A stretch of 64,000 nucleotides of DNA, taken from contig CAVQRB010000006.1 of assembly GCA_963715055.1 (NCBI GenBank), positions 1 through 64,000 of the forward strand, given 5' to 3'. Shown here one piece after another: positions 25,378 to 34,196 of the stretch (positions are counted from its first letter, which is position 1; every line of letters begins with the position of its first letter). Both the position numbers and the translations under genes were made by a program. The stretch is from CAVQRB01 sp963715055. GTDB taxonomy: Bacteria > Pseudomonadota > Alphaproteobacteria > Rhodobacterales > Rhodobacteraceae. A model generated the notes under the pieces. That model was given only the letters and a program-made list of their open reading frames with translations, ran no database searches and was not told the DNA's origin.

Positions 25378-26136
25378 TCAGGCCATGGTCACGCCGAGAC
25401 TGCCGATGCCGTCGATCACCACTTCCACCACATCGCCCGCCTTGATCGGGCGCGCGCCAATGGAAGTGCCGCAGGCGATCACGTCGCCGGGCTCCAGCGT
25501 CATGTCCTGCGACAGCAGGCGAACGATCTCTGCTGGCGGCAGGATCATGTCGCTGGCCGGATAGGACTGGCGCTCGCGCCCGCCGACGAGCACCTTGATC
25601 GTCAAATCCTGCCAGTGGAGACCGGTGGCGATGACAGGGCCCACGACTCCGAAGCCGTCGAAGCCCTTGGCGCGGGTCCATTGTGGAAAGGAAGGATCGG
25701 CGTTGAGGATGTCGAGCGAGGTGATGTCGTTGACGCAGGTGAACCCGAGAATTGCAGCTTCGGCCTCGGTGGCGTCGGCGTTGTGGCAGGTCTTGCCGAT
25801 GACGATGCCCAATTCTCCTTCGAAAAGCGTGCGTCCGGCGGCAGGCGGGATGGTCACGGTGGCCCCCGGTCCTGCCAGCGCGCTGGCGGGTTTGAGAAAC
25901 CAGAGCGGATGTGCAGGCGGGGTCCAGCCGTTGCGGGTCGCGGCGGCATGAAAGTTGTTCCAGAGCCCGATGAACTTGCCCGGCACGCAGGGCGGCAGCA
26001 GGGTAAGGCTGTCCAGCGGCAGCGGTTCGCCCGCCGTCTCCGACGCACCGAGGGACGCGCGGGGATGCAGCATGGCACCGTCGATGACGCCGGTGATTTC
26101 CCGCCCCTCGGCGGTTCTTGCTCTGGCCCAGTTCAT
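25378..26136 (-). CDS. Fumarylacetoacetate hydrolase-family protein
   Basis: 252 residues from ATG 26136. The FAH C-terminal fold is recognised by KFIGLWNNFHAAATRNG, the metal-binding FEGELGIVIGKTC with two Glu ligands, FTCVNDITSLD and the terminal block DVIACGTSIGARPIKAGDVVEVVIDGIGSLGVTMA. Members hydrolyse or decarboxylate C–C bonds in aromatic or sugar-acid catabolism (HpaG-type, acylpyruvases). The neighbours give no clear pathway. It is convergent with the DUF2235 gene, with 31 bp between stops. Confidence 0.88.
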   Translation of the reverse strand: MNWARARTAEGREITGVIDGAMLHPRASLGASETAGEPLPLDSLTLLPPCVPGKFIGLWNNFHAAATRNGWTPPAHPLWFLKPASALAGPGATVTIPPAAGRTLFEGELGIVIGKTCHNADATEAEAAILGFTCVNDITSLDILNADPSFPQWTRAKGFDGFGVVGPVIATGLHWQDLTIKVLVGGRERQSYPASDMILPPAEIVRLLSQDMTLEPGDVIACGTSIGARPIKAGDVVEVVIDGIGSLGVTMA

Positions 26137-26242
26137 GGCTGCTCTCCCGCTGGATGTTCCCTTGCTGCCCAATCAGTGCCACGCCGGGCCGGGCACGCGC
26201 AATCCTTGATCGCCGCCTCAGAGGTCGCGGCTTGCGATGCTG

Positions 26243-27136
26243 TCATCCGGTGCCGTTTTCGAGCCAGTGCCGCGCGGCCCTGTCCGGGATCAACGCGGCG
26301 AAGCGATCCGCGTAGAGATCCAGATCTTCCCGTGACAGCTGGCCCTCCCACTTCCCCGATGTGCCCGCGTCGAAGAAAGCTGCCTCGTTCTTCCAGATCC
26401 CGGTACCGCCCCCCGGCGCATAGGTCGCCGCATTGGCCTTCATCGCCCCGAAGGACGTGGCGTCGGTCACCGCGTCGATCACCGCGGGCGCTGCGTCGAT
26501 CCCCGCGGCCCGGGCGAGACCTTGCACGGCGCGGCGCGGGCCTCTGATCATGTCGGCATAGTGAAACAGCTTCAGGTCCGGAAGCCGCCCGGACAGCACG
26601 GTCTGCTGGTAGTGCAGTGCATAGCTCGCCAGCGTTTCGCGCTCGAAGTCGTCGGGATCGACCGTGCCCTCGACGAAGGCGCGGAGCGAGGCGGACAGCG
26701 GCAACAGCATCGGGTGGTCATCGGCCACGTCCTTCATGTTGGCCATATGCTTGCGGTGCGAAAAGAACATGTCCAGCGGATGCCGGTAGACCGCGACCAC
26801 GGTCACACCCTCCCAGATCGGGAAGCCGTCGGCAGGGGTGTGGGTCTTGAGAACACGGCGACCGTTTTGCACGGCAAGAGCAGCGGTGACGTCTTCGGCG
26901 GTTCCGATGTTCGAATCGACCCATGGCGAGAGGACCGAAACCGTGTTCGGCAGTTGCGTCCCGCCGTGCACCAGCATGGCGAGCATCGCCTGCGTCCATG
27001 TCGTGCCGTTCTTGGGCGGTGTGGTGACAAGGATATCGCCCGAGCGCGGCGTCCATGTTGCCCAGCGGTCGGGATTGGTGAGCCCACCGCGGTAGGTGCG
27101 GCGGGCGGCGGCGATCTCTCGGGCGGGGTGCGTCAT
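26243..27136 (-). CDS. Sulfotransferase-domain protein
   Basis: 297 residues. The PAPS 5'-phosphosulfate loop is TPPKNGTTWTQAML (residues about 39–52). The 3'-phosphate-binding region includes VVAVYRHPLDMFFSHRKHM. The C-terminal GGTGIWKNEAAFFD follows the pattern of cytosolic-type (Sulfotransfer_1) enzymes. It would transfer a sulfuryl group from PAPS to a small acceptor; the acceptor is unknown. It stands as a single gene, 106 bp upstream of the FAH-family gene on the same strand. Confidence 0.85.
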   Translation of the reverse strand: MTHPAREIAAARRTYRGGLTNPDRWATWTPRSGDILVTTPPKNGTTWTQAMLAMLVHGGTQLPNTVSVLSPWVDSNIGTAEDVTAALAVQNGRRVLKTHTPADGFPIWEGVTVVAVYRHPLDMFFSHRKHMANMKDVADDHPMLLPLSASLRAFVEGTVDPDDFERETLASYALHYQQTVLSGRLPDLKLFHYADMIRGPRRAVQGLARAAGIDAAPAVIDAVTDATSFGAMKANAATYAPGGGTGIWKNEAAFFDAGTSGKWEGQLSREDLDLYADRFAALIPDRAARHWLENGTG

Positions 27137-27260
27137 GGCGGTGCCTTATCCTTCCTTGCCGCGACCGGAGACTGCCGGGCATTCCGACGGCGAGCCTAAG
27201 GTGCGCGACCCCGGGAATCGATGAGAAATATTGGCACCCCACCGCGTCGCGGCGACCGGA

Positions 27261-27740
27261 TCAGCCCAGTTTCATGATGATGCAGGTTGTCGACCCGGTG
27301 GCGTAGAGCCTGCCATCATCGAGACCGCGGATCTCGCCATGGGCGACGCCGGTGGAGCGGCCTGCGTGATCCACGGTGCCGATGCAGTCGATGGTCGAGC
27401 CCAGCGGGATCGGGCGCAGGATGTTGATCTTGTATTCCAGCGTTGTGTAGACCGCGCCGCGCGGCACTTTCGTCATCACCGCGCAGGCCATGGCGCTGTC
27501 GAGAAGCGTGCCGTACCAGCCGCCATGCACCGAGCCCATCGGGTTGGTCACATCGAAGGTCGGGGTGCCGCGGAAGGTGACGGTGCCATCGGCGACCGCG
27601 TGCAGGGTGTAGCCCATGGTACGGGCGATGGGTGGGCCGGGGTGTTTGCCCTCGAGGATGCCTTGCATGAATTCGAGCCCCGAAAGGGTCAGTACCTTTT
27701 CGAGCGGCATGAGGTCGGCAGGGGATCTGGCGATGGGCAT
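27261..27740 (-). CDS. PaaI-family hot-dog thioesterase
   Basis: 159 residues. Hot-dog fold hallmarks: NPMGSVHGGWYGTLLDSAMACAV (catalytic and helix motif) and YTTLEYKINILRPIPLGS, then DDGRLYATGSTTCII. These enzymes hydrolyse acyl-CoA esters, often aromatic. Substrate not inferable. It lies 63 bp downstream of metF on the same strand and may be read through from it. Confidence 0.85.
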   Translation of the reverse strand: MPIARSPADLMPLEKVLTLSGLEFMQGILEGKHPGPPIARTMGYTLHAVADGTVTFRGTPTFDVTNPMGSVHGGWYGTLLDSAMACAVMTKVPRGAVYTTLEYKINILRPIPLGSTIDCIGTVDHAGRSTGVAHGEIRGLDDGRLYATGSTTCIIMKLG

Positions 27741-27803
27741 GAAAAGACCTCCGAAGCGGGACTGCTCCGGAGGCTAGGGTCAGAGAGACGGGAAATTCAA
27801 GCC

Positions 27804-28673
27804 TTACGCGACGTTGCGCACGCCAGTGATGGATTGGGTCACGCCAAGGGCATGGCAGACCTCACGGGTGAGGTCGGGACGGTTCAGCGTGTAGAAGTGG
27901 AAGCTGTCGACGCCTTCGTCCAGCAGATCCGAGCAAAGCTCCGTGCAGAGCGCGGTGGCCAACAGGTCGTGGCGGTCGTCGCGGATCGCCGCCTCGAAGG
28001 CCTGATCGAGCCACGCCGGAACGGATGTTCCGCAGCGCAGGGCGAACTTGCGCGCACTGGTCCAGTTGGTGATCGGCAGGATGCCGGGCACGATGGGCGC
28101 GTCGATGCCCGCCGCCGCGCAGTCGTCGCGGAAGCGCAGGAAGGTTTCGGCCTCGAAGAAGAACTGGGTGATCGCCTCGGATGCGCCCGCGTCGATCTTG
28201 GCCTTGAGCCAGTCGATATTTGCCTTCTGGCTCGCGGCTTCGGGGTGTTTTTCGGGGTAGGCGCCGACGCGCAGGGTGAACTGGCCCGAGGCGGCGAGCG
28301 CCTCGATCAATTCGACCGAGTTGGCGAAACCTTCGGGGTGCGGCTCGAAACCCTGTGAGCCTTCGGGGGCATCGCCGCGCAGGGCGACGATGTCGGTCAC
28401 GCCGGCCTTGGCAAAGCGCTGGGCCGTGGCGAGAGTTTCGGCCCTGGAGGCGCCCACGCAGGTCAGATGTGCCGCCACCGGCAGGCCCGAGGTGTTATGC
28501 AGCGTGTAGGCTGCGTCATGGGTCAGATCGCGCGTGGTGCCGCCCGCGCCGTAGGTGACGGAGAAGAAGCGCGGGGCCAGCGGCGCAAGTGCCTGCGCGG
28601 TTTCCCAAAGCTTGAAGGACGCGTCGATGGAGCGCGGCGGGAAGACTTCGAACGAAACGGAGGGAACGGGCAT
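27804..28673 (-). CDS. metF: 5,10-methylenetetrahydrofolate reductase
   Basis: 289 residues from ATG 28673. FAD-dependent TIM-barrel enzyme making 5-methyl-THF for methionine synthesis. Signature segments: VSFEVFPPRS at the N-terminus, PRFFSVTYGAGGTTRD, AHLTCVGASRAE, DIVALRGDAPEG and ITQFFFEAETFLRF. The huge open frame continuing upstream to 29663 is a shadow of metR and is rejected. It is divergent from metR with an 87-bp intergenic region holding an inverted repeat. It consumes the methylene-THF that the sox operon in this window produces. Confidence 0.95.
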   Translation of the reverse strand: MPVPSVSFEVFPPRSIDASFKLWETAQALAPLAPRFFSVTYGAGGTTRDLTHDAAYTLHNTSGLPVAAHLTCVGASRAETLATAQRFAKAGVTDIVALRGDAPEGSQGFEPHPEGFANSVELIEALAASGQFTLRVGAYPEKHPEAASQKANIDWLKAKIDAGASEAITQFFFEAETFLRFRDDCAAAGIDAPIVPGILPITNWTSARKFALRCGTSVPAWLDQAFEAAIRDDRHDLLATALCTELCSDLLDEGVDSFHFYTLNRPDLTREVCHALGVTQSITGVRNVA

Positions 28674-28699
28674 GATCGGATCCTTTATGAGTTGTCCCC

Positions 28700-28727
28700 T
28701 TGTCTCACGGATTGTTATCTGAGACAA
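28700..28727. promoter_or_regulatory. Candidate MetR operator between metF and metR
   Basis: TTGTCTCA (28700–28707) and TGAGACAA (28720–28727) form a perfect 8-bp inverted repeat with a 12-bp spacer. Its size and position between divergent genes are right for a LysR-type regulator. TGAGACAAATTCA also matches the MetR half-site pattern TGAA-N5-TTCA with one mismatch. Confidence 0.55.
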
Positions 28728-28760
28728 ATTCATAACATTCATCATCAACATGAGCTTCAC

Positions 28761-29666
28761 ATGCATATCGAGTTCCGCCATCTGCGCACGATACAGGCCA
28801 TCCATGAGGCCGGCAGTCTCGCGCGCGCGGCGGATATCATGCACATCACGCAATCGGCGCTGAGCCATCAGATCAAAGGGCTGGAGGATCAGGCGGGGGT
28901 GGAGCTTTTCGTGCGGCGCTCGAAACCGATGAAGCTCTCGCCAGCGGGGATGCGGCTTCTGAAGCTCGCGCAGCAGGTGCTGCCGCAGGTGCAGGCGTTG
29001 CAGGACGAATTCGCGGGGCTGCGCGCAGGCAGCACGGGACGCATGCACATCGCCATCGAGTGTCACGCCTGTTTCGAGTGGCTGTTTCCGGTGCTGGAGA
29101 AGTTCCGGCACAGTTGGAACGATGTGGATGTGGACATCCGTCCGGGGCTGGCCTTCGATGCGTTGCCCGCACTCCTGAAGGAGGAGGTCGATCTCGTGGT
29201 CTCGAGCGATCCCGAGGACCTGCCGGGCGTGGAATTCGTGGAGCTTTTTGATTACAGGGCGGTTTTCGTGGCGGCGAGCACCCATGAGCTGGCCGCGAAA
29301 CCCTTCGTCGAGGCGGCGGATTTCCGCGGCCAGACGCTGATCACCTACCCGGTGGAGCGCACGCGGCTCGATGTCTTCAGCCAGCTTCTGATCCCGGCCA
29401 AGGTGGAGCCTGCCGCGATCCGGCAGGTGGAACTGACGGCGGTGATCCTGCTTCTGGTGGCCAGCAACCGCGGTGTGGCGGTACTGCCCGACTGGGTGGT
29501 GCGGGAAGTGAAGTATTCCTCCGATTACGTCACGCGGCCGCTGACCAAGGACGGCATCACCCGCAGGCTTTACGCGGCGGTGCGCTCGGATGATCTGGAA
29601 AAACCCTTCATGCAGCAGTTGCTGAAGCTCGCCGGTGAGGAAGCGCGCAAATTGCAGGCGCAATAG
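28761..29666 (+). CDS. metR: LysR-family regulator, MetR-like
   Basis: 301 residues from ATG 28761. N-terminal winged HTH (FRHLRTIQAIHEAGSLARAADIMHITQSALSHQIKGLED) and a periplasmic-binding-like effector domain. The central HACFEWLFPVLEKFRHSWNDVDVDI and the C-terminal VASNRGVAVLPDWVVREV are typical of MetR, which responds to homocysteine and activates metE, metF and related genes. The divergent placement against metF, with an 8-bp inverted repeat between them, supports the assignment. Confidence 0.88.
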   Translation: MHIEFRHLRTIQAIHEAGSLARAADIMHITQSALSHQIKGLEDQAGVELFVRRSKPMKLSPAGMRLLKLAQQVLPQVQALQDEFAGLRAGSTGRMHIAIECHACFEWLFPVLEKFRHSWNDVDVDIRPGLAFDALPALLKEEVDLVVSSDPEDLPGVEFVELFDYRAVFVAASTHELAAKPFVEAADFRGQTLITYPVERTRLDVFSQLLIPAKVEPAAIRQVELTAVILLLVASNRGVAVLPDWVVREVKYSSDYVTRPLTKDGITRRLYAAVRSDDLEKPFMQQLLKLAGEEARKLQAQ

Positions 29667-29744
29667 ATCGCGCGCTCTTGAGCCAGATCAAAGACGGGCG
29701 CTCCTGTTTCGTGGTCCATGGGATCGAACGAAAAAGGAGGTCCC

Positions 29745-30662
29745 ATGCCGAACGAAGTCATTCAGGATGCGCAACTGGCCGCGGCGGAACCCGTGCCGGT
29801 GGAGGAAATGTCCAAGCGTGCGGAGGTGATCGCGGGTTTTGAAAGCGGCGAATACCCCTATGCCAAGGCGCTGGGGCGCCGGGCCTATGAGCGCGAAAAA
29901 GCGCTGCTTCAGGCGGAACTGCTCAAGGTGCAGCACTGGGTCAAGGAGACTGGCCAGAAATACGTGATGCTCTTCGAAGGCCGCGATGCCGCCGGCAAGG
30001 GGGGCACGATCAAGCGCTTCATGGAGCATCTCAACCCGCGCGATGCACGGGTGGTGGCGCTGAACAAGCCCACCGACGAGGAGCGTGGCCAATGGTTTTT
30101 CCAGCGTTATATCAAGCACTTGCCCACAGCAGGCGAGATCGTGCTTTATGATCGCTCATGGTACAACCGCGCCGGCGTGGAACGGGTGATGGATTTCTGC
30201 CAGCCGGGCGACTACCTCGAATTCATGCGCCAGACGCCGGAGTTCGAGCGGATGCTGGTGCGCAGTGGCGTGCGGCTTTTCAAATACTGGTTCTCGGTGA
30301 CGCAGGAGGAGCAGCGCCGCCGCTTCGCCTCGCGCGAAACCGATCCCTTGAAGCGCTGGAAGCTTTCGCCGATCGACCGGGCGAGCCTGGACAAATGGGA
30401 CGATTACACCGAGGCGAAGGAGGCGATGTTCTTCTACACCAATACCGCCGATGCGCCCTGGACGGTGATTCGCTCGAACGACAAGAAACGTGCGCGCCTG
30501 AACTGCATGCGGCATTTCCTGTCCTCGCTCGACTATCCGGACAAGGACCGCAAGGTGGTCAAGGCGCCGGACCCGCTGATCGTGCATCAGGCGGACAGGG
30601 TGGTTCATGCGGCCGATCATATCCTCGCGACCTCGCTGCATCCCAAGACGCGCAAGGTCTGA
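29745..30662 (+). CDS. ppk2: Polyphosphate kinase 2
   Basis: 305 residues from ATG 29745, just after the strong ribosome-binding site AAAGGAGG (29733–29740). The in-frame ATG at 29718 lacks one. PPK2 transfers phosphate between polyphosphate and nucleotides. Walker A is FEGRDAAGKGGTIKRF, Walker B is VLYDRSWYNRAGVERVM, and the lid region is FASRETDPLKRWKLSPIDRASLDKWDDYTEAKEAMF. A single domain of this length fits the common one-domain class. It is probably cytosolic and monocistronic; no ppx or ppk1 is nearby. Confidence 0.93.
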   Translation: MPNEVIQDAQLAAAEPVPVEEMSKRAEVIAGFESGEYPYAKALGRRAYEREKALLQAELLKVQHWVKETGQKYVMLFEGRDAAGKGGTIKRFMEHLNPRDARVVALNKPTDEERGQWFFQRYIKHLPTAGEIVLYDRSWYNRAGVERVMDFCQPGDYLEFMRQTPEFERMLVRSGVRLFKYWFSVTQEEQRRRFASRETDPLKRWKLSPIDRASLDKWDDYTEAKEAMFFYTNTADAPWTVIRSNDKKRARLNCMRHFLSSLDYPDKDRKVVKAPDPLIVHQADRVVHAADHILATSLHPKTRKV

Positions 30663-30671
30663 GGCGCGGCA

Positions 30672-32099
30672 TCACTTCGGCACCGTGGCCTCTTTCAGGA
30701 AGGCCACCAGATCGTCGCGGTCGGCGGGTGCCGTGATGCGCTGCATCGGCATCTTGGAGCCGGGGATGTAGTGGTCCGGGCCGAGATCGAAGAGTTGGTC
30801 AACGGTGGTTTCGGACCAGACGATCTTTGAGCCGCGCAGCGTGTCCGAGTAGGGGTAGTCCTCGATGCTGCCCGCGGCGCGCCCGAAGAGGTTGTAGAGG
30901 GTCGGTCCCGCGCGGCGTTCGCTGTCAGGGCCGAGGGTATGGCAGATCGAGCATTTGCGCTGGAACTGCCGCTCGCCATTGGACATCTCCGACGCCGGAC
31001 GCAGGAAGCTGCGGGCGGTGTCGGTCATCTTTGCGGCTGCGTCGAGGTCTGCCGTAGGCCAGCTGTACATGGCGTTGTCGAGGCCACCGGCGTGGATGTT
31101 CTGCCCGTCGGGGGCGAATTTCAGCGCCCAGATCGGCCCCGAGAGCGTCGCTTTGAAGTCATCCGCGATTTGCCAGTCGGCGCTGTCGATCATCATGATG
31201 TAGCCTTGAGCGTCGCCGACCGCGATGCGGTCGATTTCCGGGCTGTGGTCGATGGCGAGGATCGGGCGGCGATCGGCGGTGAAATCGCCTATTTCAGCGC
31301 CATCCGGCAGGGCCAGAACACGGGTGCCGCCATCCACCGCGCCATAGGCGATCCAGCTTTCGTCGGGGGCGAGCACGATGGCGTTGACGCCGAAGCCATG
31401 TTCGACGAGGCGCTGGAACTCGCTGCCGTCGGCGGTGTTCCAAACCCGGATCGTGCCATCGGCGGAGGCGGTGTAGAGCCGGGCGCCATCCGGCGAAAAG
31501 GCCACGTCGTTGACGATGTTGTCATGGCCGAGAAAGTCGAGTGGTTCACCGCCGTCCAGCGGCCAGAGGCGCGCCGTGCGGTCCCAGCTTGCCGAGGCGA
31601 CACTCCGGCCATCGGGCGAGAGTGTAAGTCGGATCACCTTGGTGGCGTGACGGCCGAGCAGGGTCGAGGTCTGCGCCGCGCTGTCCCACAGGCGCAGGGA
31701 ATGGTCGTCGCCTGCCGACACCGCGCGCCCGTCGCCGAGATAGATCACCGCGTTGACTGCGGCCTCATGCGCCTCGAGCCAGAGCGGCACACCATTGCGC
31801 CACAGGCCCACGGAATTGTCGAAACTGGCGGTGAGGATGGTGCCGTCATCGCCTGCATCGATGCCCTTGATCGGGCCGCCGTGGCCTTTGAGAGTATAGA
31901 ATTCCTGTGCCGGGAGTGCTGCCGGCGCGCAGAGGAGAAAGGCGAGGCAGAGGATGGCGGCTGGCGTACCTCGGGGCCGGGTGGGGTGCGGATCGGTCTT
32001 TTTCACGGGCACTTGGACAGGCGCTCCCGGAGGTCGTGTGATCAGGTATTCATGCAGCTTGCCTAGCACAGGTTTTGAAACCGGTCCATTGTCCCGCAA
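30672..32099 (-). CDS. WD40-repeat/cytochrome c fusion protein
   Basis: 475 residues, or fewer if a later start is used; the first about 45 residues lack a clear family match. A signal segment (AAILCLAFLLCAPAALPAQ, residues about 47–65) precedes seven WD40-like repeats (for example DGTIRVWNTADGSEFQR, DHSLRLWDSAAQTS). A class I cytochrome c domain follows from about residue 370, with the haem motif CSICH (family CxxCH) and a distal Met in GSKMPMQRI. The product is probably a periplasmic c-type cytochrome with a beta-propeller. The CcmI maturation gene lies nearby. Function unknown. Confidence 0.82.
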   Translation of the reverse strand: MRDNGPVSKPVLGKLHEYLITRPPGAPVQVPVKKTDPHPTRPRGTPAAILCLAFLLCAPAALPAQEFYTLKGHGGPIKGIDAGDDGTILTASFDNSVGLWRNGVPLWLEAHEAAVNAVIYLGDGRAVSAGDDHSLRLWDSAAQTSTLLGRHATKVIRLTLSPDGRSVASASWDRTARLWPLDGGEPLDFLGHDNIVNDVAFSPDGARLYTASADGTIRVWNTADGSEFQRLVEHGFGVNAIVLAPDESWIAYGAVDGGTRVLALPDGAEIGDFTADRRPILAIDHSPEIDRIAVGDAQGYIMMIDSADWQIADDFKATLSGPIWALKFAPDGQNIHAGGLDNAMYSWPTADLDAAAKMTDTARSFLRPASEMSNGERQFQRKCSICHTLGPDSERRAGPTLYNLFGRAAGSIEDYPYSDTLRGSKIVWSETTVDQLFDLGPDHYIPGSKMPMQRITAPADRDDLVAFLKEATVPK

Positions 32100-32129
32100 G
32101 CCCCGGCACCTCGGTGGCAGGGTGCGGCC

Positions 32130-32360
32130 TTACTGCGCCAGACGGGCCGCCCGGCCACCGCGGCGTTTCGCGATCCGGCCGCTGCGCGCAGGAAGCTCCG
32201 CCATCACGACGCGGCGCGCCTCCGTCGTCATGCGCGACCAGGCGGTGATCTCGTCGATGGTGCGCAGGCAGCCAGTGCACAGGCGCGACTCCTGATGGAT
32301 CACGCAGATCTTGATGCAGGGGCTTTCCACCTCGTCGCGGCGCCAGATCTCGTCGGTCAT
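32130..32360 (-). CDS. DUF1289-domain protein
   Basis: 76 residues from ATG 32360. The four-cysteine DUF1289 motif is visible: SPCIKICVIHQESRLCTGCLRTIDEITAW, probably binding a metal. The basic C-terminus (RSGRIAKRRGGRAARLAQ) is variable in the family. The start overlaps the ruvX stop by one base (TGATG), so it is translationally coupled to ruvX. Function not established. Confidence 0.85.
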   Translation of the reverse strand: MTDEIWRRDEVESPCIKICVIHQESRLCTGCLRTIDEITAWSRMTTEARRVVMAELPARSGRIAKRRGGRAARLAQ

Positions 32361-32848
32361 CAAAGTCCTTCCTGCGCGCGGATCACGCGGATTCGGTCAA
32401 GCAGTCCTTGCAAGATATAGCCTGCCGCGACGTGATCAATGACCTCCGCGCGACGTTTTCGGGACGTATCCGCCTCAAGGAGCGCGCGTTCGGCGGCGAC
32501 GGTGGAGAGGCGCTCGTCCCAGAAGGTGAGGGGCAGGGCCAGCCCGTCGAGCTTTTCGAGGTTGCGCGCGAAGGCGCGCGTCGACTGGCAGCGCGGCCCT
32601 TCGGAGCCGTCCATGTTGCGCGGCAGCCCGAGCACCAGCCCGCCGATGCGGCGGTCGGCCACGATTTCGGCGAGGCGGGCGGCATCGAGGGTGAACTTGC
32701 GGCGTTTGATGGTTTCCAACGGGGTGGCGACGGAGAGAAATGTATCGCTGACCGCGACGCCGATGGTCTTGTCGCCCAGATCGAGCCCCGCGATGCCGCG
32801 CAGGGGAGGAAGGGCTGCGATGAAGTCGGAGGTGTCCTCGAGGATCAT
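32360..32848 (-). CDS. ruvX: RuvX/YqgF-family RNase H-fold protein
   Basis: 162 residues. RNase H-like fold with catalytic carboxylates in GIAGLDLGDKTIGVAVSD (first Asp), LVLGLPRNMDGSEGPRCQ, FWDERLSTVAAERAL (DER) and the C-terminal DHVAAGYILQGLLD (last Asp). YqgF is linked to 16S rRNA 5'-end processing; it was first proposed as a Holliday-junction resolvase. It overlaps ccmI by 4 bp upstream and the DUF1289 gene downstream, forming a three-gene operon. Confidence 0.93.
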   Translation of the reverse strand: MILEDTSDFIAALPPLRGIAGLDLGDKTIGVAVSDTFLSVATPLETIKRRKFTLDAARLAEIVADRRIGGLVLGLPRNMDGSEGPRCQSTRAFARNLEKLDGLALPLTFWDERLSTVAAERALLEADTSRKRRAEVIDHVAAGYILQGLLDRIRVIRAQEGL

Positions 32849-34074
32849 TGCACCACTTGCGCCCGCTGACCTGCACGCAGCAGGTGGTCGAGCGCACGGG
32901 TGTCGTCGGCGAAGACTTCGACGGCGTTGTCATAGATGGCGCGGGCCTGCTCATAGCGGCCCAGCACGCCGAGCGCCGTGATCAGCTGTCCCCAGTCCTG
33001 ATAGGGGCCGCCTTCGGTGGCAAGCCGGTCGGAGAGCCCGGTGACCATGCTCTCGATCATCCCGAGGCGCTCTTCGGGCGTCATGTCGCCCGCGGCGGCG
33101 ATATCGGCGGCGGAGGGCCCGCGTCCCTGTCCGATCTCCGGCAGCTGGTAGTTCACGCCGGCGCGGAAGGCGAGATCCTCGATCTGCGACAGAATCGGCT
33201 CGATCCAGGGCGCGTCTTCCGGGCCTTCGCGCAGGAGTTGGTCCCAGAGGCGGAAGGCCGTGTCGGGCCGCCCGGTCTGCACCAGCATCAGCCCGAGATA
33301 GTAGCGCGCCGTGCCATTTTGCGGGTCGCGGGCGACGGCCTGGCTCAGTGCCGCTTCCGCTTCGGGCGAGATGTAGCCCCCGGCGGCGAGCGCCAGCATG
33401 TCGGCATAATCGGTGTAATCCTGCGCGGTGACCTGATCGCCCTTCAGGCGGATCACCTCGGCTTGCGCGCGGGCAGCGGCGCTGAAATTGCCGAGGTTGG
33501 CCTCGTTCTGCGCCAGCAGGATGTGGCCCTGCAGGTCGTCGGGGCGGTTTGCCACCGTGTCACGCAGTTGCTGGACGAGCGCCACATAGTCGGGGCTCGC
33601 CGCCTCCGGCGCCTGAAAGGGCGGCAGGCTTGCTTCCGCCGTTGCCTGATCGGGCCGGTTCTTGCGCGCCTCCTCGGCCAGTTCGATGCGTGTTTGCAAA
33701 GACAGATCGCCATAACCCGGCGCACCCAATGTCGTGTAGAGATAGAAGCTGACTCCCACGACGAAGACCGCCATGACCGCCATCAGGAGGCCGGGCGCGC
33801 CCTTGTCGGCCTGCGTGCCGCTGATCTCGCTCTGCAGTTCCGCGTCAGCGGCAAGGATGCGCCGCGACACCTCGGCACGCACGCGCTCCGCGTCCGCTTC
33901 CGAAACCACGCCGCGTTCGAGATCGCGCTCGACCTCGCGCAGCTGGTCGCGATAGACGCGCAGATCGTAGGCCGCCGCCGGTTCGGCATCGGGACGCCGC
34001 GGCGCGCGCAAGGCGAGCGCCAGAAGCAAGGCCACGAGCGTGGCAAGGGCTGCGGTTACGATCCAGAAGGTCAT
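32845..34074 (-). CDS. ccmI: Cytochrome c biogenesis protein CcmI
   Basis: 409 residues from ATG 34074. Two membrane helices (MTFWIVTAALATLVALLLALAL and LLMAVMAVFVVGVSFYLYTTLG, residues about 95–115) flank a cytoplasmic leucine-rich/coiled segment (DLRVYRDQLREVERDLERGVVSEADAE). A long periplasmic TPR domain follows, which holds apocytochrome c for haem attachment by CcmF/H. Other ccm genes are not in the window. First gene of the ccmI–ruvX–DUF1289 operon. The longer start at 34095 is less likely because MTFWI is the usual N-terminus. Confidence 0.9.
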   Translation of the reverse strand: MTFWIVTAALATLVALLLALALRAPRRPDAEPAAAYDLRVYRDQLREVERDLERGVVSEADAERVRAEVSRRILAADAELQSEISGTQADKGAPGLLMAVMAVFVVGVSFYLYTTLGAPGYGDLSLQTRIELAEEARKNRPDQATAEASLPPFQAPEAASPDYVALVQQLRDTVANRPDDLQGHILLAQNEANLGNFSAAARAQAEVIRLKGDQVTAQDYTDYADMLALAAGGYISPEAEAALSQAVARDPQNGTARYYLGLMLVQTGRPDTAFRLWDQLLREGPEDAPWIEPILSQIEDLAFRAGVNYQLPEIGQGRGPSAADIAAAGDMTPEERLGMIESMVTGLSDRLATEGGPYQDWGQLITALGVLGRYEQARAIYDNAVEVFADDTRALDHLLRAGQRAQVVQ

Positions 34075-34196
34075 TGTGGCCTTTTCGTCTTCCAATCCGC
34101 GGCAAATGATCCCGCGCGAATGATGTAGCGATCATTGGCCGCGGGCAAAAGGGACAAATCACCACGCCCCGTCAGGGCCCGCGTCCAATTGCGCCC

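Noticed and set aside
27804..29663. 619-codon open frame extending metF upstream through metR
   Set aside because: Only the part from 28673 matches MetF; the rest is antisense to the clearly real metR.
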